Below are positions 44,813 to 53,077 of a stretch of DNA of 64,000 nt, piece by piece. A program made the translations under genes and the position numbers. The first letter of the stretch is position 1. Each line of letters starts with the position of its first letter. The notes beneath the pieces were generated by a model. It was not told where the DNA came from, did not search any database, and saw nothing but the letters and a program-made list of their open reading frames with translations. Location: contig JAUIIL010000007.1 of NCBI GenBank assembly GCA_030431635.1, positions 1-64,000 on the forward strand. Direction: 5' to 3'. This DNA is from Bacteriovoracia bacterium. Lineage in GTDB: Bacteria > Bdellovibrionota > Bacteriovoracia > Bacteriovoracales > Bacteriovoracaceae.

Positions 44813-45042
44813 TCTGCTTTCTTCTTAGGCTTCACTTCATGTAATTTGTAGTGAAGCATTCCATACATCTGTTTATCTTTCAGATCTTTAGTGAAAAGTT
44901 TATTATCCAACTCTTGAATCGAGAGTTGGTTTTCTTTTATAAGAGCTTTAAGCTCTTTGAAGCTATTGTCGATTTCAAGTTTCATCTGCTGAAGGTACTT
45001 GATAGTTTCGCTCTGCTTTTGTCTTTTTCTTCTGAAAAACAT
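44809..45042 (-). CDS. Small basic coiled-coil protein, unknown function
   Basis: This 77-residue protein starts at ATG 45042, chosen because AAGGAG lies 5 bases upstream; an in-frame ATG at 45087 lacks a site. It begins FFRRKRQKQ, continues as a probable coiled coil (leucine and lysine heptads, ~15-55) and ends in a Lys-rich tail. It has no signal peptide and so is likely cytoplasmic or DNA/RNA-associated. Its stop codon overlaps the end of the SpoVR-DUF444 gene by 4 bases from the opposite strand. No family is recognised. Confidence 0.65.
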   Translation of the reverse strand: MFFRRKRQKQSETIKYLQQMKLEIDNSFKELKALIKENQLSIQELDNKLFTKDLKDKQMYGMLHYKLHEVKPKKKAD

Positions 45043-45127
45043 AACAACTCCTTTTATAATCCTCTCATAGCTTTTAAAATTATTCATGCAGGCAAAATAA
45101 ACAGGGATTCATTTTCAAAGGGTTACA

Positions 45128-45865
45128 ATGCTTAAAATAGTACTTATTTCAATTCTACTGACTTCTTGCGTGGAGAAAATAAAAAATCTATTGATTGGGC
45201 CTAAAAAAGAAAACCAAGAGACTATTGAAATAACAATGCCTCCAGTTGGCCAGATTCTTCAAGAAGCATTAAAAGAACCTCAGCAAATTGAATTTAATGA
45301 GTTTGATAAACTTTCAAGAGCGCAACAACTCAAATTTGATGGTGCTTATATCCAAGAGATTTTCTTGGTCACAAGAAGAATAAAAATAAGTGAAGATGAA
45401 TACTCTAACTGGATGAATGTTCTGCTTCAGGGGGGAACCAGGGAAGGAATTTATAGAGGGATGACTGTTGATAGTTACTATAGAGAGTTAGAAAATAGTC
45501 AGTCAAAGGTCATTAAAGCTTCTGTTTTTTATACTCAAAAGTACATGAATCAATTTTTATTTCAAAAATTTGATGAACAATTATTAGAAAAAACAAATAT
45601 CTATAAATTAAAAAGAATTGTTTGCGAAAAAACACTCGATTTGATTGATAAATTAAGTTTTAACAGAGAGTTTCTTGCTAGCTGGTATGCTCTTTTAAGT
45701 GAAGATATGGCCCTTAATTTTCCAGGACTGTTTCAAAGCGATTTAAGAAAAAAACAAGATAAGATGACACACTTTTTATGGGCCTCGCGAATGCCTCTAG
45801 GACATATTAAGTCCGAAGTCTTAGTGAAGTTACATAAAATTTATAATCTTCTTAATCAAATCTAA
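45128..45865 (+). CDS. Putative lipoprotein, unknown function
   Basis: This 245-residue protein has a lipoprotein signal peptide with lipobox LTSC, lipidation at Cys14, and Val and Glu following. The mature part is mostly helical, with a basic start (KIKNLLIGPKKEN) and one further cysteine (VCEKTLD). AAAGGG lies shortly before the ATG. It is convergent with epmA, the two stops overlapping by 4 bases, and has no visible terminator. No family is recognised. Confidence 0.75.
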   Translation: MLKIVLISILLTSCVEKIKNLLIGPKKENQETIEITMPPVGQILQEALKEPQQIEFNEFDKLSRAQQLKFDGAYIQEIFLVTRRIKISEDEYSNWMNVLLQGGTREGIYRGMTVDSYYRELENSQSKVIKASVFYTQKYMNQFLFQKFDEQLLEKTNIYKLKRIVCEKTLDLIDKLSFNREFLASWYALLSEDMALNFPGLFQSDLRKKQDKMTHFLWASRMPLGHIKSEVLVKLHKIYNLLNQI

Positions 45866-46815
45866 GAAAAGAACGGGTTCTCAGTCTTAATTAAGGCAGC
45901 AAAAAGTCTTTCAACTCCAACAGCTATTCCTGCAGAGATTGGATATCCTCTTTGCATTGTTTCTAAAAAATCTTTAGGCCGATTAAGCTGGTAAGAATAA
46001 AGTTGCTTCTTCATTAATTCTTGATATTGAAAACGCTTTTCAATAACAGAGAAGCTAGGCTCTTCATTAAAGCAATTTCCGATTTCAACGCCATTAATAT
46101 AAGCTTCAAAGCGCTCACAGACACGACGATCCTCTTTTTTAATAGTAGAGAGGGCTGCTAACTCACTGGGATACTCATAGAGAAAAAGAAAAGGGTAGTG
46201 CTTGAGCTTAGGTTCAATTTTATTTAAAAAAAGCAGAAAGTAGTAATCCTCCCACTCAAGTGAAGATTCAGGTAGGGGAACATCTTTAAAATTTTTTTGA
46301 ATAAGATTTTTTAATTCATCTTTCTCAAGAAATTGCAGAATATCAATCTGGCAAAATTCATGAAAGATTTCTTGAACGGTGACGGCCACTGGCTTTGGTA
46401 GTTTTTTCTTCTGAGGCATATGAGTTGTTTTTTGAAAAACAAATTCAACAAGCTCTTCAAAATCACTCATTATCTTTTCATACCGCTCATTTTTTCGATA
46501 CCACTCCAGCATTAAAAACTGTGGCCTATGCTCTGGAGATACTGGCTCATCTCTAAAACAGTATGAAACTTGAAAAATACGTTCGAGTTTTTCTTCTTTG
46601 AGAGAAAGAAGTTTCTTCATCATAAACTCAGGAGAAGTATGAAGATAGTTTCCATTCGACTCATTTTTAATCGTATGAAAAACTTGAAAAGGGTGGATGT
46701 GAACTTCCATTCCAGGGTTTTCAACCATGGGAGGAGTAATAACATCGACGAAATCGGAACTGGTAAAAAAGTCTCTTATGGCCTGAATAAATTCAAATTG
46801 GTATCTTAATCGCAT
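45862..46815 (-). CDS. epmA: EF-P lysine (beta-lysyl) ligase, EpmA/GenX type
   Basis: EpmA is a lysyl-tRNA synthetase paralogue without the anticodon-binding domain that attaches beta-lysine to elongation factor P. The class II core is visible: FVDVITPPMVENPGMEVHI, YLHTSPEFMMKKLLS (motif 1 to 2 region), FQVSYCFRDEPVSPEHRPQFLMLEWY (motif 2), ELAALSTIKK, FEAYINGVEIGNCFNE and the motif 3 GIAVGVERL. At 317 residues from the ATG at 46815 it matches the family. That ATG abuts the Nudix start on the other strand (CATATG), with no room for a leader. efp, epmB and the modified EF-P itself are not in the window. Confidence 0.9.
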   Translation of the reverse strand: MRLRYQFEFIQAIRDFFTSSDFVDVITPPMVENPGMEVHIHPFQVFHTIKNESNGNYLHTSPEFMMKKLLSLKEEKLERIFQVSYCFRDEPVSPEHRPQFLMLEWYRKNERYEKIMSDFEELVEFVFQKTTHMPQKKKLPKPVAVTVQEIFHEFCQIDILQFLEKDELKNLIQKNFKDVPLPESSLEWEDYYFLLFLNKIEPKLKHYPFLFLYEYPSELAALSTIKKEDRRVCERFEAYINGVEIGNCFNEEPSFSVIEKRFQYQELMKKQLYSYQLNRPKDFLETMQRGYPISAGIAVGVERLFAALIKTENPFFS

Positions 46816-46833
46816 ATGAAATTGGATACCAAT
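46797..46833. promoter_or_regulatory. Inverted repeat centred on the head-to-head start codons of epmA and the Nudix gene
   Basis: ATTGGTATC (46797-46805) and GATACCAAT (46825-46833) form a perfect 9-base inverted repeat centred on CATATG (46813-46818), which contains both start codons. Each arm includes a TATC that could be a -10 element for a leaderless transcript on its strand, or the whole could be an operator for both genes. Confidence 0.5.
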
Positions 46834-47418
46834 AAACTTAAAGAACATCTAGTTGATTCTAGTGAGAATATAAATTTCAATTGGGGTGGAGTCACATTGT
46901 GTTTGATCGTTGAAGATTCCTTGTTGTTTATTGAGCGAAGTGAAACGATGCCATCACATAAGGGGCAAATTGCTTTTATAGGTGGGCACAAAAAAGAGGG
47001 AGAATCTCCCTATGATGCTGCAAAAAGGGAGTTTGAAGAAGAGAGCTCGTTTAATGCTGAAATTCTTGAATTTTTGGGTGTTTCCACTCCTGTCTATACA
47101 TCGTTTGATACTCAAGTCGTACCAGTTATAGGAAAAATTGAGATGGATAAAAAAACTTTCCTACGACAGGTAAAAAGCAATGGAGAATGGGATGAGGTAT
47201 TCTTTGTTCGTTTAACAGACTTATTAGATTTATCAACCTGGCACCACGCATGGCGTAGAGGGATAAAATCTGAAAACTCTCTCTTGTTTCGACCTCTTCT
47301 AGGTGGTAGTTATATTTCCAGAGGGGATAATTCCAAACACAGGCTTCTTTGGGGAGCAACTGCTAGAATGGTTTGGAATTTTTTAAGATTAATTAAAAAG
47401 GATGCATTAAATGAATAA
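46816..47418 (+). CDS. Nudix hydrolase, probable CoA pyrophosphatase type
   Basis: This 200-residue Nudix protein carries IAFIGGHKKEGESPYDAAKREFEEESSF (~50-77), the Nudix box with the REFEEES catalytic helix. Placement of the box after MPSHKGQIAFIGGH resembles the NudL/CoA-pyrophosphatase group (SHAGQVAFPGG), which hydrolyses CoA and acyl-CoA diphosphates. Substrate is inferred from that resemblance only. The ATG has no Shine-Dalgarno sequence and abuts the epmA start. It overlaps ftsY by 8 bases. Confidence 0.82.
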   Translation: MKLDTNKLKEHLVDSSENINFNWGGVTLCLIVEDSLLFIERSETMPSHKGQIAFIGGHKKEGESPYDAAKREFEEESSFNAEILEFLGVSTPVYTSFDTQVVPVIGKIEMDKKTFLRQVKSNGEWDEVFFVRLTDLLDLSTWHHAWRRGIKSENSLLFRPLLGGSYISRGDNSKHRLLWGATARMVWNFLRLIKKDALNE

Positions 47419-48484
47419 CGGACAATTATGGGCCTTAGTTGCGATTAGTTTCATATTAGCTCTGGCCATCATTAATCTTGTCATTGCAATTGTCACTGCT
47501 CCAACTCCACCTAAGCTTATTCAACAAGAAAAGCCTCAAAGAAAGGAATCAGTTTCTTGGTCACAAAGGTTAAAGTTGGGACTTGAAAAATCGAGAAATG
47601 ACGTTTGGGGTAAACTGAGCTCTATTATTTCCCAAGGGGGACTTAATGAGGACAGTAGAGAGAAAGTCGAAGAATTGCTCTATTCAGCAGACATGGGAGC
47701 AGAGTTAATAGACGAGCTTCTTGAAAATATTAGTAAGCAATCAAGTGGTAAAGAACTGAATTCAGATCAAGAATTGAAAAAAATTATTTTCGATTTTTTG
47801 AAATCAAAACTTGTTCCTGTTCAAGAAAAAGCCTCTCAGCAACTTTTTCAATACTCTGCTGGTGCTGGACTAAAAGTCATCATGATAGTTGGGGTGAACG
47901 GTGCGGGCAAGACGACGACAATCGGTAAACTTGCTACAAAATTAAAAGCTCAAGGAGCAAAAGTCGTTGTTGGAGCTTGTGACACCTTCAGGGCCGCTGC
48001 CGTCGAACAGCTTCAAGTGTGGTGCGATAGAGCAGGTGTTGAAATGGTAAGGGCAAGTGAAGGTCACGATCCTAGTGGCGTAGCTTATGACGCTCTTGCT
48101 AAAGCTGCTTCATTAAAAGCAGATTACTGCTTATTGGATACAGCTGGGAGATTACATACTGCAAAAAATTTGATGGAAGAGCTCAAAAAAACCAAAAGGG
48201 TTCTCTCAAAAATAGACGCAAACGCACCTCATGAAGTTTTACTTGTTCTTGATGCCATCACTGGACAAAATGCTTTGCGTCAAGCACAAGAGTTTAATGA
48301 GGCCCTAGATCTCACAGGTCTTATTTTCACTAAATGTGACGGCTCATCAAAAGCTGGAAATGCCGTGGGGATTGCGAGCAAGCTTGGTGCTCCTGTTGTT
48401 TATGTGGGAGTGGGTGAGAGCGTTGAGGATTTAGATGTCTTTGAAACAGACTCCTATCTCAAGGCCTTGATTGGGCTTTCATAA
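47411..48484 (+). CDS. ftsY: Signal recognition particle receptor FtsY
   Basis: FtsY is the SRP receptor GTPase that hands ribosomes to the Sec translocon. The NG domain is complete: P-loop GVNGAGKTT (161-169), DTFRAAAVEQLQVW, DTAGRLHTAKNLMEEL, TKCDGSSKAG and GVGESVEDLDVF near the C-terminus. Instead of the acidic A domain of Escherichia coli FtsY, the N-terminus has a true membrane segment (about 6-29) and a short basic linker, as in some other bacteria. The 357-residue length fits. Confidence 0.97.
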   Translation: MNNGQLWALVAISFILALAIINLVIAIVTAPTPPKLIQQEKPQRKESVSWSQRLKLGLEKSRNDVWGKLSSIISQGGLNEDSREKVEELLYSADMGAELIDELLENISKQSSGKELNSDQELKKIIFDFLKSKLVPVQEKASQQLFQYSAGAGLKVIMIVGVNGAGKTTTIGKLATKLKAQGAKVVVGACDTFRAAAVEQLQVWCDRAGVEMVRASEGHDPSGVAYDALAKAASLKADYCLLDTAGRLHTAKNLMEELKKTKRVLSKIDANAPHEVLLVLDAITGQNALRQAQEFNEALDLTGLIFTKCDGSSKAGNAVGIASKLGAPVVYVGVGESVEDLDVFETDSYLKALIGLS

Positions 48485-48507
48485 GGACAGCTATCTACTG
48501 GATTAGA

Positions 48508-48536
48508 TTGACTAAAATCCATACCTGACGTAATGT
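48508..48536 (+). promoter_or_regulatory. Promoter of zapA
   Basis: TTGACT (5 of 6) and TAATGT are separated by exactly 17 bases. The predicted start, near 48543, is the base before the zapA ATG (48544), so the transcript is probably leaderless even though AAAAAGG lies just upstream in the DNA. Confidence 0.65.
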
Positions 48537-48543
48537 AAAAAGG

Positions 48544-48843
48544 ATGAGTAGAACTGAAGAGTTTGAATTTGAAATATTGGGATGTCGGATTAGATTTAAT
48601 CCGGATGCTGATGGAAATCTTGATCCTAAAAAGGTGATAGGGCTTGTTTTAAACGAAATACAAGAAATAAAAAAGGCAGCGCCGAATCGTTCGGATACGG
48701 AAATTGCGGTCTTAGTGGCGTTAAAGTTTGCCTCAGATAAAATGGACATAGAGTCAGAGTACAGAGAGAATATAAATAAGCTTGAAAACTCTGTTTCGGA
48801 TGCCCTTGATTGTATTGAACAAGTTTCCTCCTCAGCAGTTTAA
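48544..48843 (+). CDS. zapA: Cell division protein ZapA
   Basis: This 99-residue protein fits ZapA, the small FtsZ-ring bundling factor. The N-terminal strand FEFEILGCRIRFNPD resembles the family's VEILGREYRIR. NRSDTEIAVLVALKFASDKMD corresponds to the conserved IAVLAALNIADEL, and a C-terminal dimerisation coiled coil follows (~70-95). The context, upstream of the 5-formyl-THF cyclo-ligase gene, is the conserved zapA-(ssrS)-ygfA arrangement. 6S RNA is absent from the 28-base gap. Confidence 0.85.
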   Translation: MSRTEEFEFEILGCRIRFNPDADGNLDPKKVIGLVLNEIQEIKKAAPNRSDTEIAVLVALKFASDKMDIESEYRENINKLENSVSDALDCIEQVSSSAV

Positions 48844-48871
48844 TCCTACTTACATATGATAGTGGTAGGAA

Positions 48872-49447
48872 GTGAAAACAAAACCTCAATGGCGCCAGTT
48901 CGCAAAAGATATTTTAGAGCAAATCTCACTAATTGAGAGAGATAAGCTAAGTAAGCAAATATCGAATCAATTGGCCCAAGTTTTAAATCAAATTCATTCA
49001 ACTCAGTTTATGGAACAAGAATTTCTGCGAATTGGAGCTTTTGCTCCGATTCAAAAAGAAGTTTTATGGTTCAAAAGCAAGTTGTTGGAAAAGCATTGTT
49101 TTTCTTTTCCGAAACTCAGCAAAGAGGACCATTCGATGGTGTTTTATGAAGCACCAATAAAGAGTTTACAAGATGAACTCTGGGGAATTTCGGTACCTGA
49201 GCAATATTGCCAAAAACCGAAAGATGAACATGACGTGCTTCTTATTCCAGGTCTTTTGTTTACACCAAGAGGACAAAGACTTGGTAGAGGAGCCGGCTAT
49301 TACGATAGGTACTTAGAAAAATCCAAGGCCATTAGAATAGCTGTATGTTTTGAAAAACAAATTGTTAATGAATTAGAGACGCAAAAACATGATGAATTAA
49401 TGGATTTTGTTGTCACTGAAGAAAATATTTATACAAGGGGAAAATAA
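48872..49447 (+). CDS. 5-formyltetrahydrofolate cyclo-ligase
   Basis: This ATP-dependent enzyme (MTHFS, YgfA/Fau) converts 5-formyl-THF to 5,10-methenyl-THF. The signature LLIPGLLFTPRGQRLGRGAGYYDRYLEK is intact, and the N-terminal WRQFAKDILEQIS helix with an RIGAFAPIQKEV-type substrate loop is present. At 191 residues it is of normal length. The GTG start lies very close to AGGA; no in-frame alternative is near. A small hairpin (CCTAC / GTAGG) overlaps this site. It follows zapA by 28 bases, and its stop overlaps the rny start by one base. Confidence 0.9.
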   Translation: MKTKPQWRQFAKDILEQISLIERDKLSKQISNQLAQVLNQIHSTQFMEQEFLRIGAFAPIQKEVLWFKSKLLEKHCFSFPKLSKEDHSMVFYEAPIKSLQDELWGISVPEQYCQKPKDEHDVLLIPGLLFTPRGQRLGRGAGYYDRYLEKSKAIRIAVCFEKQIVNELETQKHDELMDFVVTEENIYTRGK

Positions 49448-50997
49448 TGGGAATGGAAGTAGTTCTCGCATCTATTTTAGCTATTGTAGTTGGTGCTATT
49501 ATTGGTTTTGTCATTAAAGGTAGTGTTGCTAAGAAAGAGCTTGAAAAACATGGCGAACTTATCATTAGAAATGCAAAAAACGATGCTCAAGACATTAAAA
49601 AACAAGCAAAGTATGAAGCAAAGCAAATTGTTAAAGAAGAGAGAGTTGAACTTGAGCAAGAGTTTGAAAATCGCAAAAAGAAACTTGCTGAGCTTGAAAG
49701 AGGTCTAACGAAAAAAGAAGTGGCCTTGGATACAAAAATTGAACTTAAAGAGCAAGAGATTCAAAAATTAAAAGAAAAAGAGGAAGCTTTAGAAGAAGCA
49801 AGAAGAAAAGCTCAACAAGAAATTGAAAAGTTTAAAATTAGACAAGAAGACATAGCAATTAAGCTCACTGAAGTTGCAGGAATGAGCAAAGACCAAGCCA
49901 AAGAAGAGCTCATGAACCAGTATACAGAAGAAGCTAAGGTTGACGCTGCTAAAATGATTGCTCGAATTGAAGAAGAAGCAGAGGAAGAAGCAGAGAAAAA
50001 AGCAAAAAGAATTATTGGAATTGCTTGCCAAAGGTTTGCTGGGGAATATGTAGCAGAGCAAACAATAACCTCAGTTGAACTTCCTTCTGATGAAATTAAA
50101 GGAAGGATTATTGGACGTGAAGGAAGAAATATTAGAGCTTTCGAGCAAATTTGTGGGATCGATCTTGTCATCGATGATACTCCTGGGCTTGTTGTTATTT
50201 CAGCTTTTAACGTAGTGAGAAAGCAAATCGCTAAAATGACTCTTGAAAGACTTATTGCTGATGGAAGAATTCACCCTGCAAAAATCGAAGAGTTCTATGA
50301 GAAATCAAAAACAGAGTTTGAAAGTACATTAAGAGAGTTAGGTGAAAAAGCACAAATGGAAATTGGTGTTCATGGAATTCACCCAGAAGTCTTAAAAATG
50401 ATTGGTGCGCTTAACTGGAGAACGTCTTACACCCAAAACCAATACCAACACTCTCTTGAAGTGGCTTTTCTTTGTGGGGCCATGGCCGCTGAGCTTGGCT
50501 TAAATGTCAAACAAGCAAGAAGAGCAGGACTATTACATGATGTAGGAAAAGTAATGGATGCTTCAGCAGAGGGCTCCCATGCGGTTGTAGGGGCTGACTT
50601 TATTAAGAAATTTGGAGAAGCTCCTGATATCGTTCATGCAGTGAGAGCTCACCACGAAGACGTGAAACCTGAATCTATTCTCGCTCATTTAGTGATGGCC
50701 GCTGATGCTCTTTCTGGTGGTAGACCAGGAATCAGAAAAGCCCTCAAGGAGAGCTACGTATCAAGACTTTCTGATATAGAGTCGATTGTGAATAGTTTTG
50801 ATGGAGTGGCCAGAAGCTATGCTATTTCAGCTGGTCGTGAGATTAGAGTTATCGTAGAAAACGATAAAATTAATGATGAACAAACTGTTATTCTCTCAAG
50901 AGATATCGCTAAAAAAATAGAGTCAGAGCTCTCATATCCTGGAAGTATTAAAGTGAATGTGATTAGAGAGACAAGGGCGATTGGAGTTGCTAGATAA
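49447..50997 (+). CDS. rny: Ribonuclease Y
   Basis: RNase Y is a membrane-anchored endoribonuclease that starts mRNA decay. The order is an N-terminal anchor (about 3-24), a long Lys/Glu-rich coiled coil (~30-200), a KH domain (KGRIIGREGRNIRAFE), and an HD metal-dependent domain (LLHDVGKVMD, with HAVVGADF and VRAHHED). The 516 residues fit the family. The start may be 49447 or the second ATG at 49453; the first overlaps the preceding stop (TAATG). It is followed by a terminator-like hairpin at 51063. Confidence 0.96.
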   Translation: MGMEVVLASILAIVVGAIIGFVIKGSVAKKELEKHGELIIRNAKNDAQDIKKQAKYEAKQIVKEERVELEQEFENRKKKLAELERGLTKKEVALDTKIELKEQEIQKLKEKEEALEEARRKAQQEIEKFKIRQEDIAIKLTEVAGMSKDQAKEELMNQYTEEAKVDAAKMIARIEEEAEEEAEKKAKRIIGIACQRFAGEYVAEQTITSVELPSDEIKGRIIGREGRNIRAFEQICGIDLVIDDTPGLVVISAFNVVRKQIAKMTLERLIADGRIHPAKIEEFYEKSKTEFESTLRELGEKAQMEIGVHGIHPEVLKMIGALNWRTSYTQNQYQHSLEVAFLCGAMAAELGLNVKQARRAGLLHDVGKVMDASAEGSHAVVGADFIKKFGEAPDIVHAVRAHHEDVKPESILAHLVMAADALSGGRPGIRKALKESYVSRLSDIESIVNSFDGVARSYAISAGREIRVIVENDKINDEQTVILSRDIAKKIESELSYPGSIKVNVIRETRAIGVAR

Positions 50998-51062
50998 ATC
51001 TGGTAATTTCAGTAGCTTGGGCTATTTCAAGAAAGAACTGGATATAGAGTGAATTTTACGTT

Positions 51063-51087
51063 AAAACCCCTGTTCAAAGGGGTTTTT
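51063..51087 (+). terminator. Terminator after rny, overlapping the ribosome binding site of the next gene
   Basis: AAAACCCC (51063-51070) and GGGGTTTT (51079-51086) form a perfect 8-bp stem with loop TGTTCAAA and a five-T tract. The 3' arm AAGGGG (51077-51082) is also the only Shine-Dalgarno-like sequence for the TTG start at 51089, so the hairpin would hide it. Confidence 0.7.
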
Positions 51088-51088
51088 C

Positions 51089-51982
51089 TTGTTTGTAAAA
51101 GTTATACTTACACTTATTTTTTCTTTTTATGCTTATTCGGGTGACCCTGTTTATCAAATTACTGATGGTGGAATTTTCTCAGTTAAAGTTTACCCGGATA
51201 CGGATGAGCAGAATCGTTTGGGATTAGGTGAGGAAACTTATATTCTCTATTCTTTTAAAAAGGGGCTGAGAAAAAACTATGATCATGGAACAAAAAAAAT
51301 AGAGACTTATTCACGTCTTTACATGGCCATTCATTTTTGTTCCCAAAACGTATGTGTCAACATCCTCGACCATAGAAAACAAACCCCGTCTTTGACGGCC
51401 AATTTTTACAACCTCTATGATATTATTCACTCAAGTGCTTTCGATGATTTCAAAACTCATTCTTTTATTTCAAATGCTCTTATTAATACGATTAGGGGGG
51501 CGAAGAGTTTGTACGAAGTGGCCATGATAGTTCATTCGTTTGGACTCGCAAGAGTTGTTTCTTCTGGTGTCTATGGCTGGGCCACTGCAAAAGCACTTGG
51601 TCTTTCTATGGCCCGAGCTTTTACTCACTTATCTTATCATACAACAGTTTTTACGACAGTCTCAGCTATTACTATTTTTGAGGGGGCTATTCATCCTCAA
51701 AACTTTTGGGATTCTTATTATAGGAGAAATCCATTTTCAGAGTTGAATTTACTTTTAGAACAAAATAAAGATTACCTGAAATCAGAAAATTTTTATAAAT
51801 CAAAACAAAATATTTCAACTTTTAATACTTTGGTCAGGGCTTCCGATGGTTCAAGAGCAAATTGGAATGGAAGGTCATACAACCGCAAATACTGGAGAGC
51901 TCAGAAGAAAACGATGAATTTTTCTTTGAAAAAGAAAGAAATTGTTTTTAAATTTTATGATTTAATGAAATCTAGTCATTAA
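51089..51982 (+). CDS. Exported protein, unknown function
   Basis: This 297-residue protein begins with a short signal peptide (FVKVILTLIFSFYAYS, cleavage near Gly18-Asp). The start is TTG, six bases after AAGGGG; the in-frame stop at 51062 rules out anything longer. Two cysteines lie close together (HFCSQNVCVN). A hydrophobic stretch at about 150-200 could be a membrane hairpin. The C-terminal third is basic and Asn/Ser-rich. No family is recognised. The overlap of its binding site with a terminator suggests low or conditional translation. Confidence 0.65.
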   Translation: MFVKVILTLIFSFYAYSGDPVYQITDGGIFSVKVYPDTDEQNRLGLGEETYILYSFKKGLRKNYDHGTKKIETYSRLYMAIHFCSQNVCVNILDHRKQTPSLTANFYNLYDIIHSSAFDDFKTHSFISNALINTIRGAKSLYEVAMIVHSFGLARVVSSGVYGWATAKALGLSMARAFTHLSYHTTVFTTVSAITIFEGAIHPQNFWDSYYRRNPFSELNLLLEQNKDYLKSENFYKSKQNISTFNTLVRASDGSRANWNGRSYNRKYWRAQKKTMNFSLKKKEIVFKFYDLMKSSH

Positions 51983-52007
51983 CGAACGCTCAGATTTATC
52001 GTAAAAT
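51979..52007 (+). promoter_or_regulatory. Promoter of the SDR gene
   Basis: TTAACG and TAAAAT (5 of 6) are separated by exactly 17 bases. The -10 ends 7 bases before the ATG at 52014, and no Shine-Dalgarno sequence exists, so the transcript is probably leaderless. Confidence 0.5.
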
Positions 52008-52013
52008 ACCTCT

Positions 52014-52688
52014 ATGTATGCAATCGTCACGGGCTCTTCTTCTGGTTTAGGAGATAGCATAAGTAGGTATCTTTTAGATAGGGATTACACCGTTTTTGGG
52101 GGAAGTCGTTCTCCTTCTGAAATTGAGCATCCCCAATTCATTGATATTGAACTTGATGTTTCTCAAGAAGATTCCGTCGAGCTTTTTTACGAAGAAATTG
52201 CGAAAAGCACAGATGAAATTCATCTTTTTATTAATAATGCTGGCATTTGCGAGATGAGCTCTTTGGGTGAAACAGAAAGTGAAGATTTTATGAAGCACTT
52301 TCAGGTCAATACTCTCGGTGTTTTTCACATGCTAAAGTATTTAGAAGATTTTCTTGTTCAAGATGAAACTCATATTGTAACGATACTTTCTACAGCCGCT
52401 AAATATGCTTATCCTAACGTCGGAGGCTATGTTTCATCAAAGTTTGCTCTTCAAGGTCTCATCGAAACTTGTAAACAAGAGTGGAAGGATTACGAGGTTC
52501 GATTTTCAAATTTCTATCCAGGGGCCATTGATACACCTCTTTGGCAAAAAATTGGGTTAGAGTTTGGTCAGGACAAAATGCTTACTGTGGATGAATTTAT
52601 GGATGTTTTTTCCATGGTCGTTGAATCAAGCCCTGCTATACAATTTCCCGATATCACTTTTTTACATAAAAATGGTTATCTTTCATGA
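52014..52688 (+). CDS. Short-chain dehydrogenase/reductase family protein
   Basis: This 224-residue SDR has the nucleotide-binding VTGSSSGLGDSISRYL at the N-terminus (TGxxxGxG), the NNAG motif (INNAGICEMSS), active-site Ser in TILSTAAKYA, and YVSSK where catalytic Tyr and Lys of YxxxK fall. All catalytic positions are present. The substrate cannot be told from sequence. It is slightly short for the family (about 250), with a reduced C-terminus. It overlaps the next gene by 4 bases. Confidence 0.9.
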   Translation: MYAIVTGSSSGLGDSISRYLLDRDYTVFGGSRSPSEIEHPQFIDIELDVSQEDSVELFYEEIAKSTDEIHLFINNAGICEMSSLGETESEDFMKHFQVNTLGVFHMLKYLEDFLVQDETHIVTILSTAAKYAYPNVGGYVSSKFALQGLIETCKQEWKDYEVRFSNFYPGAIDTPLWQKIGLEFGQDKMLTVDEFMDVFSMVVESSPAIQFPDITFLHKNGYLS

Positions 52689-53077
52689 GGCAAGAGTATA
52701 AGCAACTACCTTTTTTGGTTTGTTTTTTACTATTATCTTTTACGATAACCCAAGAAATACAAAACATTATTTTTTTAAGTATTGGTCTTTTTTGGAATTG
52801 GGCAAAAGAGTCGAATTCTTTGAGAGAAAAATCTCAAACAAAAAAATACTCTTTTTCTTTAGTAAGGTTTTTTTTCTTTTACATAGATCTTTTTCCCAAA
52901 AGCAAAGGTTCTATTCAGTGGTTTATAAATATTTTACCTGCTAGTTTTTTTATTGGAGGAATTTCACTTCTTCTTGAAAGCAAAGCTCCTTTTTATTATT
53001 CCTTTCTAGGCTCTTTAGTTTTTGAAGTCTTCTATTTATGTTGGAAACAATGGATAACGAAAAAAGTAGCAAACTAA
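52685..53077 (+). CDS. Small membrane protein, unknown function
   Basis: This 130-residue protein has about four hydrophobic segments (roughly 8-25, 28-40, 78-96 and 98-117) separated by short basic stretches (NSLREKSQTKKYS). It overlaps the SDR gene by 4 bases at its start (ATGA) and the Nudix gene at its end, so it belongs to the same operon. I do not recognise a family. Confidence 0.6.
   Translation: MRQEYKQLPFLVCFLLLSFTITQEIQNIIFLSIGLFWNWAKESNSLREKSQTKKYSFSLVRFFFFYIDLFPKSKGSIQWFINILPASFFIGGISLLLESKAPFYYSFLGSLVFEVFYLCWKQWITKKVAN

Noticed and set aside
48844-48871. 6S RNA between zapA and the 5-formyl-THF cyclo-ligase gene
   Set aside because: That is its place in many proteobacteria, but only 28 bases lie between the genes here.
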